The notes under the pieces are model-generated. The model saw nothing but the letters and a program-made list of their open reading frames with translations, was not told where the DNA came from and made no database searches. Both the position numbers and the translations under genes were made by a program. From Leptidea sinapis (lineage: Eukaryota > Arthropoda > Insecta > Lepidoptera > Pieridae), in the NCBI RefSeq assembly GCF_905404315.1, contig NC_066279.1, forward strand, positions 384,501 through 448,500: a DNA stretch of 64,000 nt, given 5' to 3'. This document shows, piece by piece, positions 14,001-21,249 of the stretch (within the stretch, counting starts at the first letter, position 1; every line of letters begins with the position of its first letter).

Positions 14001-17000
14001 AACTGAAGGCCCATACGATGGACAAACATATATGCAAGTTAAATATTTAAATAGTAACGAAATAAACTGGGTGGATACGAATACATACCCCAGTTTCAGT
14101 GGGGTTGATAGCTTTATACATATAGATGATGAAGAAACGATGAAAAGGTAAGTTAAAGTTCATGTCAATTTTGTGTCAGTGGTTAAAAAGTTAATAATAT
14201 TCAAATTAAAATATTTTTATTTAAAATAAGATATGATATCACTTATTGAAACTCGAAAACTACCACCCATACGAAAAAGTATGCCACATACTTGAGAAGA
14301 ACGGGCGCAAGAAACTCAGCTGGCTTTTTTTTATAAATATATGGTAACAATGTAATATCGCACATAATAATGTCATTTATGTTATAGTAACCTTTACCAC
14401 ACGAACGGTTTTTAGCAATTCTTTTGAATTTAGTAATACATTTGTTTTTAAAATTTTCTGGGATCTTGTTGTAAAAGCATAATATTACCTATATTATCGC
14501 CCCACAATTAATAAAATTAAAAAAACGTTTGTGCGGTAATAGAGTACTAGTTAGAACATGACAAAGGCCGTATAACAGGAAACCTTGGGAATCTCGCGTT
14601 AGCACTATGGATTTAATTAATAACAATATTTTTCGCATAAATCAGGATAGGGGTCCAGTATAATGGCCCTTATAAGACTAGAATACATACAAGGCCCTTA
14701 TGAGACTCTCGAGTTACTGCAGCGTATCAGCCATGTTCTTCCGTTCAGTGGGTTTCCTGATTTCTTTAGACGACATCAGAACCCCATGTATCAACCAATG
14801 GATATCTGTGGAATCTGATGAAAAATCAAAATCAAATACTAAGTCATACATTAAAATTTATTTTTAATGCTATTTTTTTCTTCATTAGTGATCGTCAAAT
14901 ACCACGATTATCGTTAGTGTTTCTCCAGTCGTGTATACATATTGTTACAAGAATAAGTTTAATTATTTTCTTATATTCAAATCAGTTAAAGTGACAGGAC
15001 TTGAATTTCAATAAACCTAATTTCACAAATTAAATATAGAAACAATTTATGAACGATGCGGGACTTGAACCCGCAACCTCTCACGTTCCCTGCGTGCGCT
15101 CTTCCACCAAGCCAACCGTACGAGTGACGAAAAGTTACAGAAAGACTTAAATCTTGATGTGTCTTTGTTCAACCCTCAAGTTGTAGCTTCACCTGGAGAA
15201 TCTACTTTACAGTTGATAACCTGCTCAACCCCAATATTTGCATATTAGGAAATTGACGTGAGATGTCGCTCTTTCAAATAAAAAAAAAATTATTATTTTT
15301 AAAGTGGTAACTCTCACTCCTTATTACCCTATTTAATTTGTGTTATAAGCCTAATTTAAATTAAACTTGGCCTTTTTTCAGGTTACTAAGCTACACACTA
15401 GATATAAACATCAGGTTTCGATCGGTATCACCGGATGGCCTGCTGGTTTGGAGCGGCAGAGCACCAATGGCTACAAAAACTGATTTCCTTTCGCTGGCTG
15501 TTGAGAATTCGGTTTTAGTTTTTAGGTAATATTATGTTTAATAACTTACTTATGAATAACTTTAATGAATAAAGGTAGGTATTTTTTTATGAAAATAAGG
15601 GACGAGAGGAGCAGGACGTTCAGCTGATGGAAATTGATACGCCTTGCCCATTACAATGCATTGCCGCTCAGGATTATTGAAAAATCCTAAAATTCTGAGC
15701 GGCACTATAATTGCGCTCGTCACCTTGAGACATAGATGTTAAGTCTCATTTTCCCAGTAATTTCACTAGCTACGGCGCCCTTCAGACTGAAACACAGTAA
15801 TGTTTACAAATTACTCCTTCACGGTAGAAATAGGCGCCGTTGTGGTACCTATAAACTAGGTAGGTATCATGCGAACATTTTTAATAGTGGAAGTGTTTTA
15901 AGAATATCATTTAATATCAACAAAAGATGTGTTGTCGATGACAGGATTATGCCGCACCCACAAGCACCCGTTCACGAGTATTACGATGGACCAGCTATCT
16001 CTGTCCTCGATCATATTTAAAGGGATAGAGTAATGATCTACTCCCCAATAAAAGTGTTTTCTAATGGGTTCCTTTTATTTCTAGATATGACTTGGGAAGT
16101 GGAGAAGTGGTTATCATCGCAAACCATACTAAAGTCGATGATGGCTTGTGGCACCGTGCAAGAGCTACAAGGTATGTATTGCAACTATGATCTTACACAG
16201 CGATGCTTTTCACGTTATTTTAAAATCGTTGAAGTTAAGTTCCGATCCTATCCACATTTAAGCGCTTATTACACTTCACCAAATTTTGTTGTCTGAATTC
16301 AGTCGTTACTGAATTTAGACAAGTATAATCGCATTCAACAATCTAGCATCCTAAATTCAGAAATCAGGATGGTTTCTGACTGACTGAATCATTTATAAGC
16401 CTTGTTAGAAATACATTTAGGAAGGTGAATCGTATTAAGTTACTGATTTCAGCCACTTGTGACTCTTCGTGCGTGGAGGACGTATCTATTTTTTTTGTGT
16501 TTCCGAATAATAGTAATAGCCCAACCAATTTCAGAGATAATGTAGGCTAGGCAAAAGCAATTTTTTTTGTGGAGGCCATTTCCTATGTGACACGTCCGAA
16601 AGCTACTGTGCCTATGCTTCTTTAAAAATTATTTATTATTATTATTTCCGTCCTATATATCCTAGATATTGCTTATAAAACATATTCCACATCCAATCTT
16701 CCCTCACAAATACTGGCCAAAGATTCCTACATTTAATTTTAGTATGAATGTGCCATTTGATTCGATGACTTTTTGCCATTTTATAGGTAGTGGCATGATC
16801 CAGTTGCTGTAGATATCCAGTGACTTGGCAGTTGTAGAGACTGCCGATAAAAGTGACAACTTAGACCTTTAAGTATTAAAATTTGAAATTTAAAAATGTT
16901 TAAAAACAATTGAATTATTAATTTAACTTATTTTCAATAATACATTAATAAAACAACACAAAGTGTTTCAATAATGCACTTTTGAACTTTCCACTAAATC

Positions 17001-20000
17001 CATTCGATTTCACTTAAAAGATATACACATACCTATCGAAAAGTGCCCAACGGCTAAAGAAGTTTTCACTTCAAAAAAACGTATCAGGCAATTTTGGAAA
17101 TCCTCTCTTGATGTTAAACTGTAACTACTTAAAAGATTCTAAGGAGAGAAAATCAGTTGAAAATTTGAAGTGGCAAGATTTTTGGTATATGGCACATACA
17201 GTTACACCTACCAGACAAACTCTCTTATTTTTTGGTGAGTGGTTAAAGATGACGTGTGTAACTTCATCTTTTAACATTATCGTTATGATAAACCACAGAT
17301 AAGCTTTTTATTGGTCTATTCCAGCCGCCTTCTCTTAACTTCTTTCTTTAATCTTATCGGTGTTGCAGAGAGTCATAGAAGTTAACTGAGAGAATTTTCC
17401 TATAAAAAGAGTGGTCAAAGAATTATAACAAACACTTTATAAACACTAAGCACATGGTTACTTTGCCGATAGAACTATGCTATATAAAACTAGGCACTAC
17501 CAGTATTTCTCAAAGTGGACGATAACGCCCGCTTGTTGGCATTTTGGGTGACCTAAAGTGTTGCGTTAACGGTTAAAGAGCCCAGAAAAAAATGGGGGGC
17601 ATTGGCGCGTCGGGAGCGATGGTTGATTTGTAATGTCATCTAGGTACTTTTATATTTAAAATTTTGAATAAGGGCACTTACTCGTGATTTTGCGGATCCA
17701 TAAAAAAAAGGAATTGAATGTATTTATTTAACGGCCATTTTGAAGAATCACGGATATGAATTTAAATCGTATGAGTGCACAGACGCTCTAATTAGTTTAT
17801 ATTTCTGCCCTGTATTATGATGTAAAACTAGGAATACTTGTAGTAGAAATGTATAAAAAATTGGGGGCGCTGAAAATAATTGATCTTTAAAGGGGGCGGC
17901 AAAAGAAATAAGTTTCATAATCTCTGCTCTATACTAACATTTTTTTTTACTCTTAACACATTATCATTCCAGGAACAGACAAGCAGGAGTACTAGAAGTA
18001 GATGGACTGGGTTCTGTGGGTAAAGTTTCACCCGGTAAACTAAAACAACTTAACACCGAAAATGGCCTTTATATAGGTAAGTTAAAATAAGGTTTTGGTT
18101 GAATAAAGAAAATGGTGGACTACTTATAAATACCTGGAATTCTAGTAAAGTAAACATAAAGCGTAGTTTAATTTATAAATATTAAATAAAACAATTTGTA
18201 AATTATTATTACTTTCTGATCTAAAATACCCCAGGGTTAGTATCAGTCTTTTAACTGATTATCACTGTGTAAAGAAAGTAATTTCATAAATTTCTAATAC
18301 ATGAACGTAAATATTAAAATATAGTAAATAGTCTGTAATATTAAATAAATCAAATCAATTTTTTTTCTGTAAACTTCTTTATTTCTTTAGATTCGTTGTC
18401 TGGTGCTTTGGACGTAGCTTCCCCCCTAAGGACACCTCCTCTACAAGTGGAGTTCAAAAAAATACTGGAGACTTACCTTGTGGCGTATCGTTGGATAGGT
18501 CTTTGAAAAATAGATTCAGTTTTGATACATTTCCTTTGGTCTTTTGAAAATAATAATAATAATAAAATAATAATCTTTGCGGGATTAAGGAAGATTACGT
18601 TCCATTTATGTAATATCTTTTACCTTATGATTACAATATCTATCGAAATAACTCTTCTTGACATAATATGGTGGTAATAATTGATATGAAGAGGTAGAGC
18701 TTCTTGTGGTTAAAAAGAGGATGAAATTTTTTTGCATGTCATATGATTAGATAGGTCTTTCAAAATCAAATTTTGAGATTTTTTAATTAGATTGGAAACG
18801 GAAAAACACATTGTTTTGTAAATATTGTGGGTGAAAAGTCGAAACGTAAATATTTATATATTTAGGGAATGAAGAATTAATTTAGCATTTGGGATATTGT
18901 TAGACAGGCTTTTTATATTATAATTTAAGTTTATGAACGAATTCTAATTTTGACGATGTAAATGACACCCATGAAGAGAAGTTGGTAAAATTCATAGGCG
19001 CCATCTTGGATTTGGATTTTGACCCGATATTCGTTATTGTTGACCCCGAAAACCATTAAAATGACACCCATGAAGAGAAGTTGGTAAAATTCATAGGCGA
19101 CATCTTGGATTTCAATTTTAACCCGATATTCGTTATTGTTGACCCCGAAAATCATGGAAATGACACCCATGAAGAGAAGTTGGTAAATTTCATAGGCACC
19201 ATCTTCGATTTCGTTTTTGATCCGATATTCCTTATTGTTGACCCCGAAAACCATGAAAATGACACCAATGAAAAGAGGTTGGTAAATTTCATAGGCGCCA
19301 TCTTGGTTTGCGATTTTGTCCCATTATTCGTTATTGTTGACCCCGAAAACCATGAAAATGACACCCATGAAGAGAAGTTGGTAAAATTCATAGGCGCCAT
19401 CTTGGATTTCGATTTTGACCCGATATTCGTTATTGTTGACCCCGAAAACCATGAAAATTACACCCATAAAGAAAAGTTGGTAAAATTCATAGGCGCCATC
19501 TTGGATGTCGATTTTGACCCGATGTCGATTTAATATAGATCTTATATTTAGAGATGAACTTAAAAATCAGTAATTCTTCAAAAAAATACAGAAACATAAT
19601 TATTTGAATATCTGACTGCTTACAAAATATGTAAAGTAACAAAGACAGTATGTTAGAGCTTATAAAAAATATTCATGTTCGTACAGCGATCTTTCCGAGT
19701 ACGAGCTGCTGCTTACAACCAACACAGTGTCTATCCACGACGGCGGCCGAGCGCGGACTGACGTTGTTTCGATAGATCTTTCTGTGCAATGCGTACGGAC
19801 TGACAAAATAAAATAACCCTTAATACCACACTTTAAAGCTCATGCTCATCAGAAATATATATGAATTTTAGACGATTCATTTATATTTTTTTCTGAGATT
19901 ATTTATAACATATTCATTAATTTATTTCCCGTGTTTTTGAAAATATTATATCTGCATTCCTTACGTAATTTTTAAGAGACAAAATTATGTAAGTAGTAGC

Positions 20001-20658
20001 AGAAAACTGATCCTGAATGAAGCCCCATTTCATCAATTTTGTGTGAAGAGGTACACGGATAATCGTTTTTACGACATAAAATATCAAAATTTCAAAGCAA
20101 AAATTTCCCGCTACTTGAAGATAAAGAAGTAATCTATGTGTGGCAATTTTTAGTTTTGTTAGATTTAGTTTCATTTCATCACAAACTCTACCAAAAATAT
20201 CTTATTTTTGTCGGATTCGTAAACGCGTCCTTAAAGACTGGCTGCATATTAGCTTATTATTTAAAAGAAACAGATCGCTAAGAAGGATATTAAAATCATA
20301 AAAGTATAATATTATACGTATATAATGTATAATAAAAGTTTTTGTATTTTGTAACCTTTCGAGATTCTTATTCCGCCAAAGCTAAGTAAAATCGTCCTTC
20401 TTAGTTTTCGCGGCATTAGATATTGTAGAAATAGCCAAGCCGATTCCAATATCTATTGAGATTATCTTTTTTAAGTTATTTTTCTGATTCCTTTCAGGTG
20501 GACTTCCATCAATAGAAATAAACACAAGAGGGAAGTACAAAAGCGGTTTAACCGGATGCGTTTCGCAGATATCACTCAGCGGTGATTTCGATATCCCCCT
20601 ATCATTATCGAAATTACCCCACACGATCACGAACAACGTAGGCAGATGTGCGCCATAA
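1645..20658 (+). CDS. EGF and laminin-G domain extracellular matrix protein, 5'-partial (10 exons)
   Basis: Joined exons are 1645-2030, 5681-5758, 9933-10078, 10974-11226, 13348-13442, 13800-14147, 15382-15525, 16085-16171, 17973-18076 and 20498-20658. All phases agree and give 599 residues plus a TAA stop. Domains in order: acidic spacer (1-95), EGF-like domain (cysteines 97, 99, 105, 110, 112, 121), laminin G (about 129-310, closing cysteines 284 and 310), basic linker (349-376), second laminin G (about 408-597, closing cysteines 567 and 597). Possible N-glycosylation sites are NTT 315, NIS 336 and NHT 496. Such proteins are secreted and bind glycans such as those on dystroglycan, heparin or other matrix partners (family knowledge). 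Agrin, perlecan, pikachurin and eyes shut share this architecture; which orthologue this is cannot be settled by eye. Confidence 0.85.
2517..2800 (+). repeat. Dispersed repeat, also at 34900-35135
   Basis: The segment around 2575-2800 (landmarks GCTCCGACTAAAA, CTCCAAAAATTAACCA, TCTGTGTGGGACTGTTTT) aligns with 34960-35135 in the same orientation with many substitutions. Its left part (GAATTGAGAACCTCCTCC) recurs at 37418. No coding potential is seen. The repeat class is unknown. Confidence 0.55.
3501..3670. mobile_element. MITE-like element, copy 1
   Basis: The ends are inverted repeats (left TTTACTTACGTAAAACTTAG, right CTAAAATTTACGTGAGTAAA). A second copy at 59281-59450 has better preserved arms. 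About 170 bp with no coding capacity, so probably a non-autonomous DNA transposon. Confidence 0.6.
4105..4290 (-). mobile_element. LINE-A-like 3' end fragment, diverged
   Basis: On the minus strand this resembles the last 180 bp of LINE-A: counterparts of GGAATCACAAGAGCG, the CATGTAGGAATCGTCC region and the terminal TCCTCC..TTCCATAA. It is clearly more diverged than other copies, with a short internal gap, so it is an older or related subfamily member. Confidence 0.6.
4449..4911 (+). mobile_element. Helitron-like non-autonomous element with a 90-bp tandem duplication
   Basis: It starts near ATATATAAATTACATGACAC, includes TTTGTCCGCGATGGACTCCT, and ends with a motif like GTCTGTCGAGTCAGCTAGTA. 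The 3' motif recurs at 39265-39292. Such ends are typical of common lepidopteran non-autonomous repeats often classed as Helitrons (family knowledge). The class is not proven here. Confidence 0.45.
4567..4746 (+). repeat. Perfect 90-bp tandem duplication
   Basis: Bases 4567-4656 are repeated without a difference at 4657-4746. Because 90 is divisible by three, a spurious 74-codon ORF (4621-4845) spans it. The lack of any mismatch points to a recent duplication or gene conversion. Confidence 0.9.
5681..5758 (+). CDS. Laminin-G gene exon b: first strands of laminin G 1
   Basis: Acceptor TTTCCAG ends at 5680, donor CAG|GTAAAA at 5759, 26 codons, phase 0 to 0. It reads VPKFNGSSYLRLPGL and ends WLDIQ, the usual opening of a laminin-G domain (F-x-G-x-S-Y-L-x-L). 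Both borders are supported by the reading frame joining exons a and c. Confidence 0.85.
6244..6442 (-). mobile_element. SINE-1 copy, internally deleted
   Basis: The minus-strand unit starts with CAGTGGGAGGCTCC (here CAACAGTGGGAGGCTCCTTT) and ends CTTATTTTTATAAAAAAAA. About 100 bp of the central stem-loop are missing compared with full copies such as 58966-59275. Confidence 0.75.
7648..7947 (-). mobile_element. SINE-1 copy, full length
   Basis: Nearly complete unit on the minus strand, from the GGAAGCTCCTTTGCACAGGA head to a TTTTCATAAA tail at the low-coordinate end. The central hairpin and the CAGTAATG..CATTACTG-type stem are partly preserved. It generates a spurious + strand ORF. Confidence 0.8.
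8558..8617 (+). mobile_element. LINE-A scrap
   Basis: Sixty bases resemble LINE-A at 50240-50290 (CTATTTGTCGTATCACCGCT and following), which encodes the stretch after the YADD box. It abuts the LINE 3' end at 8617. Confidence 0.55.
8617..8775 (-). mobile_element. Short LINE 3' end (TCAAAG-type tail)
   Basis: On the + strand it opens with AAAGTCAAAGTCAATCAAAC followed by TTTATTCAATTAGGC, typical of the 3' end of a non-LTR element whose tail is a short repeat. No coding part is retained. Confidence 0.45.
8782..9229 (-). mobile_element. LINE-B 3' fragment
   Basis: Minus-strand copy beginning at the TTTGAA-repeat tail (ATTCAAATTCAAAT at 8783) and reaching into the coding region (counterpart of RNKHKLVMP near 9182-9225). 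It matches 28637-29723. Frame disrupted. Confidence 0.8.
9232..9482 (+). mobile_element. LINE-D 3' fragment
   Basis: Includes AGAGTGGCAATGAGTTTCTT, ACTTCTTCTCATTAGCTCAA and a GATTTGATTTGA tail. The same family occurs inverted at 44317-44510 and perhaps 58110-58170. This segment is untranslated. Confidence 0.6.
9485..9600 (-). mobile_element. LINE-B reverse-transcriptase fragment
   Basis: On the minus strand it encodes NTIFVLQKRAIRAIYNLGL, matching LINE-B at 29090-29150 (NTIFVLQKRAIRAISNLGP). A truncated piece with no tail. Confidence 0.75.
9785..9895 (+). mobile_element. LINE-E 3' end
   Basis: Ends in ..GCCCGTTTGCTCCTTATAAAAAA after GGTGTTGCTGATGTCCATGG. The family resembles LINE-A in layout (GCCGGCAACAC, GGTGTTGC, then a short tail) but is distinct. 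A minus-strand relative lies at 46720-46838. Confidence 0.5.
9933..10078 (+). CDS. Laminin-G gene exon c: core of laminin G 1
   Basis: Acceptor TTTTCCAG ends at 9932 and donor CAG|GTAAAT is at 10079, phase 0 to 2. It encodes ITMKPSNGDGLLLYDAEQ, then FFSLHLRDYFVEFAFDLGSG, the classic laminin-G core (strand, then L-L-L-Y, then F-x-L-x-L-x-D-x-x-V-x-F-x-x-D-L-G-S-G). The Asp and acidic positions could help form the calcium site, but this is inference. Confidence 0.9.
10079..10973 (+). other. Intron 3 with a small inverted-repeat element
   Basis: GT at 10079, AG at 10973. Apart from the MITE-like element at 10682-10817 and a stretch around 10250-10340 that resembles 40820-40890 inverted, nothing is recognised. 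Confidence 0.6.
10682..10817. mobile_element. MITE-like element with about 26-bp terminal inverted repeats
   Basis: Left end TTATTAATAAACGGGAAGTA and right end ACACTGCGTTTATTAATAA are inverted copies with a few mismatches. A shorter relative is at 53242-53331. No coding capacity. Confidence 0.6.
10974..11226 (+). CDS. Laminin-G gene exon d: end of laminin G 1
   Basis: Acceptor ATTTCAG ends at 10973 and the donor is CAG|GTCTGT at 11227, phase 2 to 0. It encodes LKQNEWHHITVIRSGRRASL (the W-H-x-I/V-x-x-x-R laminin-G motif), a polar insert, LMLGG-like MMLGGAPSPLPA and FSGCVSQ with the first closing cysteine (284). The donor departs from the GTAAGT consensus. Read-through gives five more residues, VCITS, then TAG at 11242-11244. 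Confidence 0.88.
11242..11280 (+). promoter_or_regulatory. Possible intronic polyadenylation signal
   Basis: If the weak donor at 11227 is not used, translation stops at TAG 11242-11244. An AATAAA follows at 11275-11280 and T/GT-rich DNA comes next (near 11305-11325). Together this could form an alternative last exon that removes the second laminin-G domain. The elements are visible; use in the cell is inference. Confidence 0.35.
11490..11830 (-). mobile_element. Degenerate LINE reverse transcriptase fragment
   Basis: The minus strand encodes DLPKAFDSVRHSRLVGKLCH around 11665-11745, matching reverse-transcriptase motif A (D-L-x-K-A-F-D-x-V). It is followed by a decayed counterpart of the G-x-P-Q-G-S motif. 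Stops and shifts interrupt it. It belongs to a different family from LINE-A and LINE-B. Confidence 0.6.
12296..13060 (-). pseudogene. Tc1/mariner-superfamily transposase relic, catalytic core deleted
   Basis: The minus strand carries, in order, an N-terminal part (ESFAIITRYDTK), a middle part (VLNRILKKDFSLHSYKIQIV, then ELRPQDHATRLQFANEMVER) and a C-terminal part (TLDELKDRIRTEI, then AVIENFRSRLQQC). These match a widespread insect transposase type. The DDE region between the middle and C-terminal parts is missing and stop codons occur. It is a dead copy. Terminal repeats were not identified. Confidence 0.65.
13348..13442 (+). CDS. Laminin-G gene exon e
   Basis: Acceptor TTTACAG ends at 13347, donor CAG|GTAAGT at 13443, phase 0 to 2. 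It encodes LIINDAELSVVSSALGGVNV, then DNCEEIHNTTC. This finishes laminin G 1: the I-N-D/G strand and the second closing cysteine (310). An N-glycosylation sequon NTT is present. The overlapping ORFs on both strands here (13348-13702) are shadows. Confidence 0.85.
13800..14147 (+). CDS. Laminin-G gene exon f: basic linker and start of laminin G 2
   Basis: Acceptor TTTTTCAG ends at 13799 and donor AAAAG|GTAAGT is at 14148, phase 2 to 2, 115 full codons. Residues 349-376 form a linker with 14 Lys and 1 Arg in 28 positions (the end reads KYKRKKLNKK). This could bind heparan sulfate or be a dibasic cleavage site; both are inferences. Residues from about 404 (YPSFSGVDSFIHIDDEE) begin laminin G 2. 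The 63-codon ORF at 13960 is only the tail of this exon. Confidence 0.85.
14199..14508 (-). mobile_element. LINE-B 3' fragment
   Basis: Starts at a decayed TTTGAA tail (ATTCAAATTAAAATATTTTT) and contains the characteristic AAACTACCACCCAT and GAGAAGAACGGGCGCAAGAA blocks plus GGGATCTTGTTGTAAAAGCA. 5'-truncated, no frame. Confidence 0.75.
15046..15300 (-). mobile_element. SINE-2 copy with a tRNA-like module
   Basis: The minus-strand tRNA-like part (about 15053-15125) includes GCGGGTTCAAGTCCCGCA, a B-box-like sequence, and GGCTTGGTGGAAGAGCG in place of the A box. Flanking DNA contains the family landmark TTGTTCAACCCTCAAGTTGT. The acceptor and anticodon stems are decayed, so this is not a functional tRNA gene. 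Confidence 0.6.
15382..15525 (+). CDS. Laminin-G gene exon g: laminin G 2
   Basis: Acceptor CCTTTTTTCAG ends at 15381, donor TTTAG|GTAATA at 15526, phase 2 to 2. It encodes LLSYTLDINIRFRSVSPDGL, LVWSGRAP and FLSLAVENSVLVF, the laminin-G core (I-x-F-R-x-x-x-x-D-G-L-L-x-W-S-G). It is homologous in position to exon c of the first domain. Confidence 0.9.
15526..16084 (+). other. Intron 7, largely a SINE-1 copy
   Basis: About half of this 559-bp intron is SINE-1 (15584-15872). The rest, including ORF-like sequence up to 16020, is not recognised. Confidence 0.7.
15584..15872 (-). mobile_element. SINE-1 copy, 5' end lost
   Basis: The tail TTTTCATAAAAAAA (minus strand) lies at 15584-15597. The central stem (TGCCGCTCAG paired with CTGAGCGGCA) is intact. 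The head decays after the GGCGCCGTTGTGGTACC block. Confidence 0.8.
16085..16171 (+). CDS. Laminin-G gene exon h
   Basis: Acceptor TTTCTAG ends at 16084, donor ACAAG|GTATGT at 16172, phase 2 to 2. It encodes YDLGSGEVVIIANHTKVDDG, then LWHRARATR: the Y-D-L-G-S-G and W-H motifs of laminin G 2, with a sequon NHT at residue 496. The 87-codon ORF 16033-16296 covers it in another frame and is a shadow. Confidence 0.9.
16172..17972 (+). other. Intron 8 (1.8 kb), nothing recognised
   Basis: GT at 16172, AG at 17972. AT-rich, with a few short inverted tracts near 16290-16420. No repeat family named here is seen, and the 64-codon ORF at 17108 has no recognisable features. Confidence 0.6.
17973..18076 (+). 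CDS. Laminin-G gene exon i
   Basis: Acceptor ATTCCAG ends at 17972, donor ATAG|GTAAGT at 18077, phase 2 to 1. It encodes NRQAGVLEVDGLGSVGKVSP and NTENGLYIG, the laminin-G strand carrying x-x-L-x-V-D-G and the L-Y-I/L-G-G strand start. Confidence 0.9.
18077..20497 (+). other. Intron 9 (2.4 kb) containing a 99-bp minisatellite
   Basis: Contains the tandem array at 18955-19535. The flanking parts 18077-18950 and 19540-20490 show no recognised repeat. Confidence 0.7.
18955..19535. repeat. 99-bp tandem repeat array, about six units
   Basis: The block AATGACACCCATGAAGAGAA starts at 18961, 19060, 19159, 19258, 19357 and 19456, an exact spacing of 99 bp with no indel. Substitutions differ between units and the last is cut short near 19530. 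As 99 is three times 33, frames without a stop stay open: + strand 19081-19533 (unit like FIGAILDFDFDPIFVIVDPE) and minus strand 18931-19254 and 19152-19400. There is no start context, splice support or known domain, so I treat it as intronic minisatellite DNA. Confidence 0.9.
20498..20658 (+). CDS. Laminin-G gene last exon j with stop
   Basis: Acceptor TTTCAG ends at 20497. Phase 1 entry completes a Gly codon, then GLPSIEINTRGKYKSGLTGC and a tail ending NNVGRCAP with TAA at 20656-20658. The closing cysteines of laminin G 2 (567, 597) are both here, so the protein ends right after the domain, as in agrin- and perlecan-type proteins. Confidence 0.9.
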
Positions 20659-20953
20659 GAGTAATGTTACATTTAAATGAATTTTTGTATTCATTTAAAT
20701 GTGTTTTATACTATTCCCTTAATTTGCGTTTTCTCTAAGTTGTCTTGATTTACTATCGACAAAAAGTGAAGTAACACTTGATGTTGTCAGTATATTGATT
20801 CATTGGAATTTGATAATTTGGGTTCCATGTTAAGAAAGGCAATTTATACCATAGTTACGAGTTGAATAGCAAATACAGTAAATTAATAATAAATTCATCA
20901 ATAAAAATGATATAATTTTATGCAGATAATCTTCTACCTAAAAAATAAATAAA
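20659..20953 (+). terminator. 3' UTR with polyadenylation signals
   Basis: AATAAA occurs at 20888, 20900, 20944 and 20948 after the TAA stop. Any could serve the laminin-G gene. The cleavage point cannot be fixed by eye. Confidence 0.5.
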
Positions 20954-21143
20954 ACACTGAAATTTCTCAATTTTTTTTGTGAAAAACCTTATCAGCAGGA
21001 TAAGTTTGTAACAAACGACCACCATGATAATTTTCTTTGTCCGATTATTCCGTTAATGCATATCTATTTTTTTTTCATTGGTTCATACGAATACATAGGA
21101 AACTTCAAAAGTGTGTACAGACCTTAGATTTGCATCACTCATG

Positions 21144-21246
21144 TGACTCCTCTGGTGTTACAAGAGAATGTTAAAGGCGGTGATCACTTACCATTGGGTT
21201 TCAGGTGATTCGTACGCGTTGTTGATCTCTCAATCCTATAAAAAAA
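21144..21246 (+). mobile_element. LINE-A-related 3' end, diverged
   Basis: Contains GACTCCTCTGGTGTTACAAG, a GCGGTGATCACTTACCA block and a tail CTATAAAAAAA, in the same order as the LINE-A 3' end but with many changes. No coding part. Confidence 0.55.
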
Positions 21247-21249
21247 TGG

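Larger units (their letters stand above)
14148..15381 (+). other. Intron 6 with LINE-B and SINE-2 copies
   Basis: Contains a LINE-B 3' fragment (14199-14508) and a SINE-2 element with a tRNA-like module (about 15046-15300). The stretch 14509-15045 shows nothing recognised. Confidence 0.6.

Noticed and set aside
19081..19533. 150-codon open frame with a 33-residue repeat
   Set aside because: It lies in an intron and is open only because the tandem unit is a multiple of three without stops. No start context, splice link or domain.
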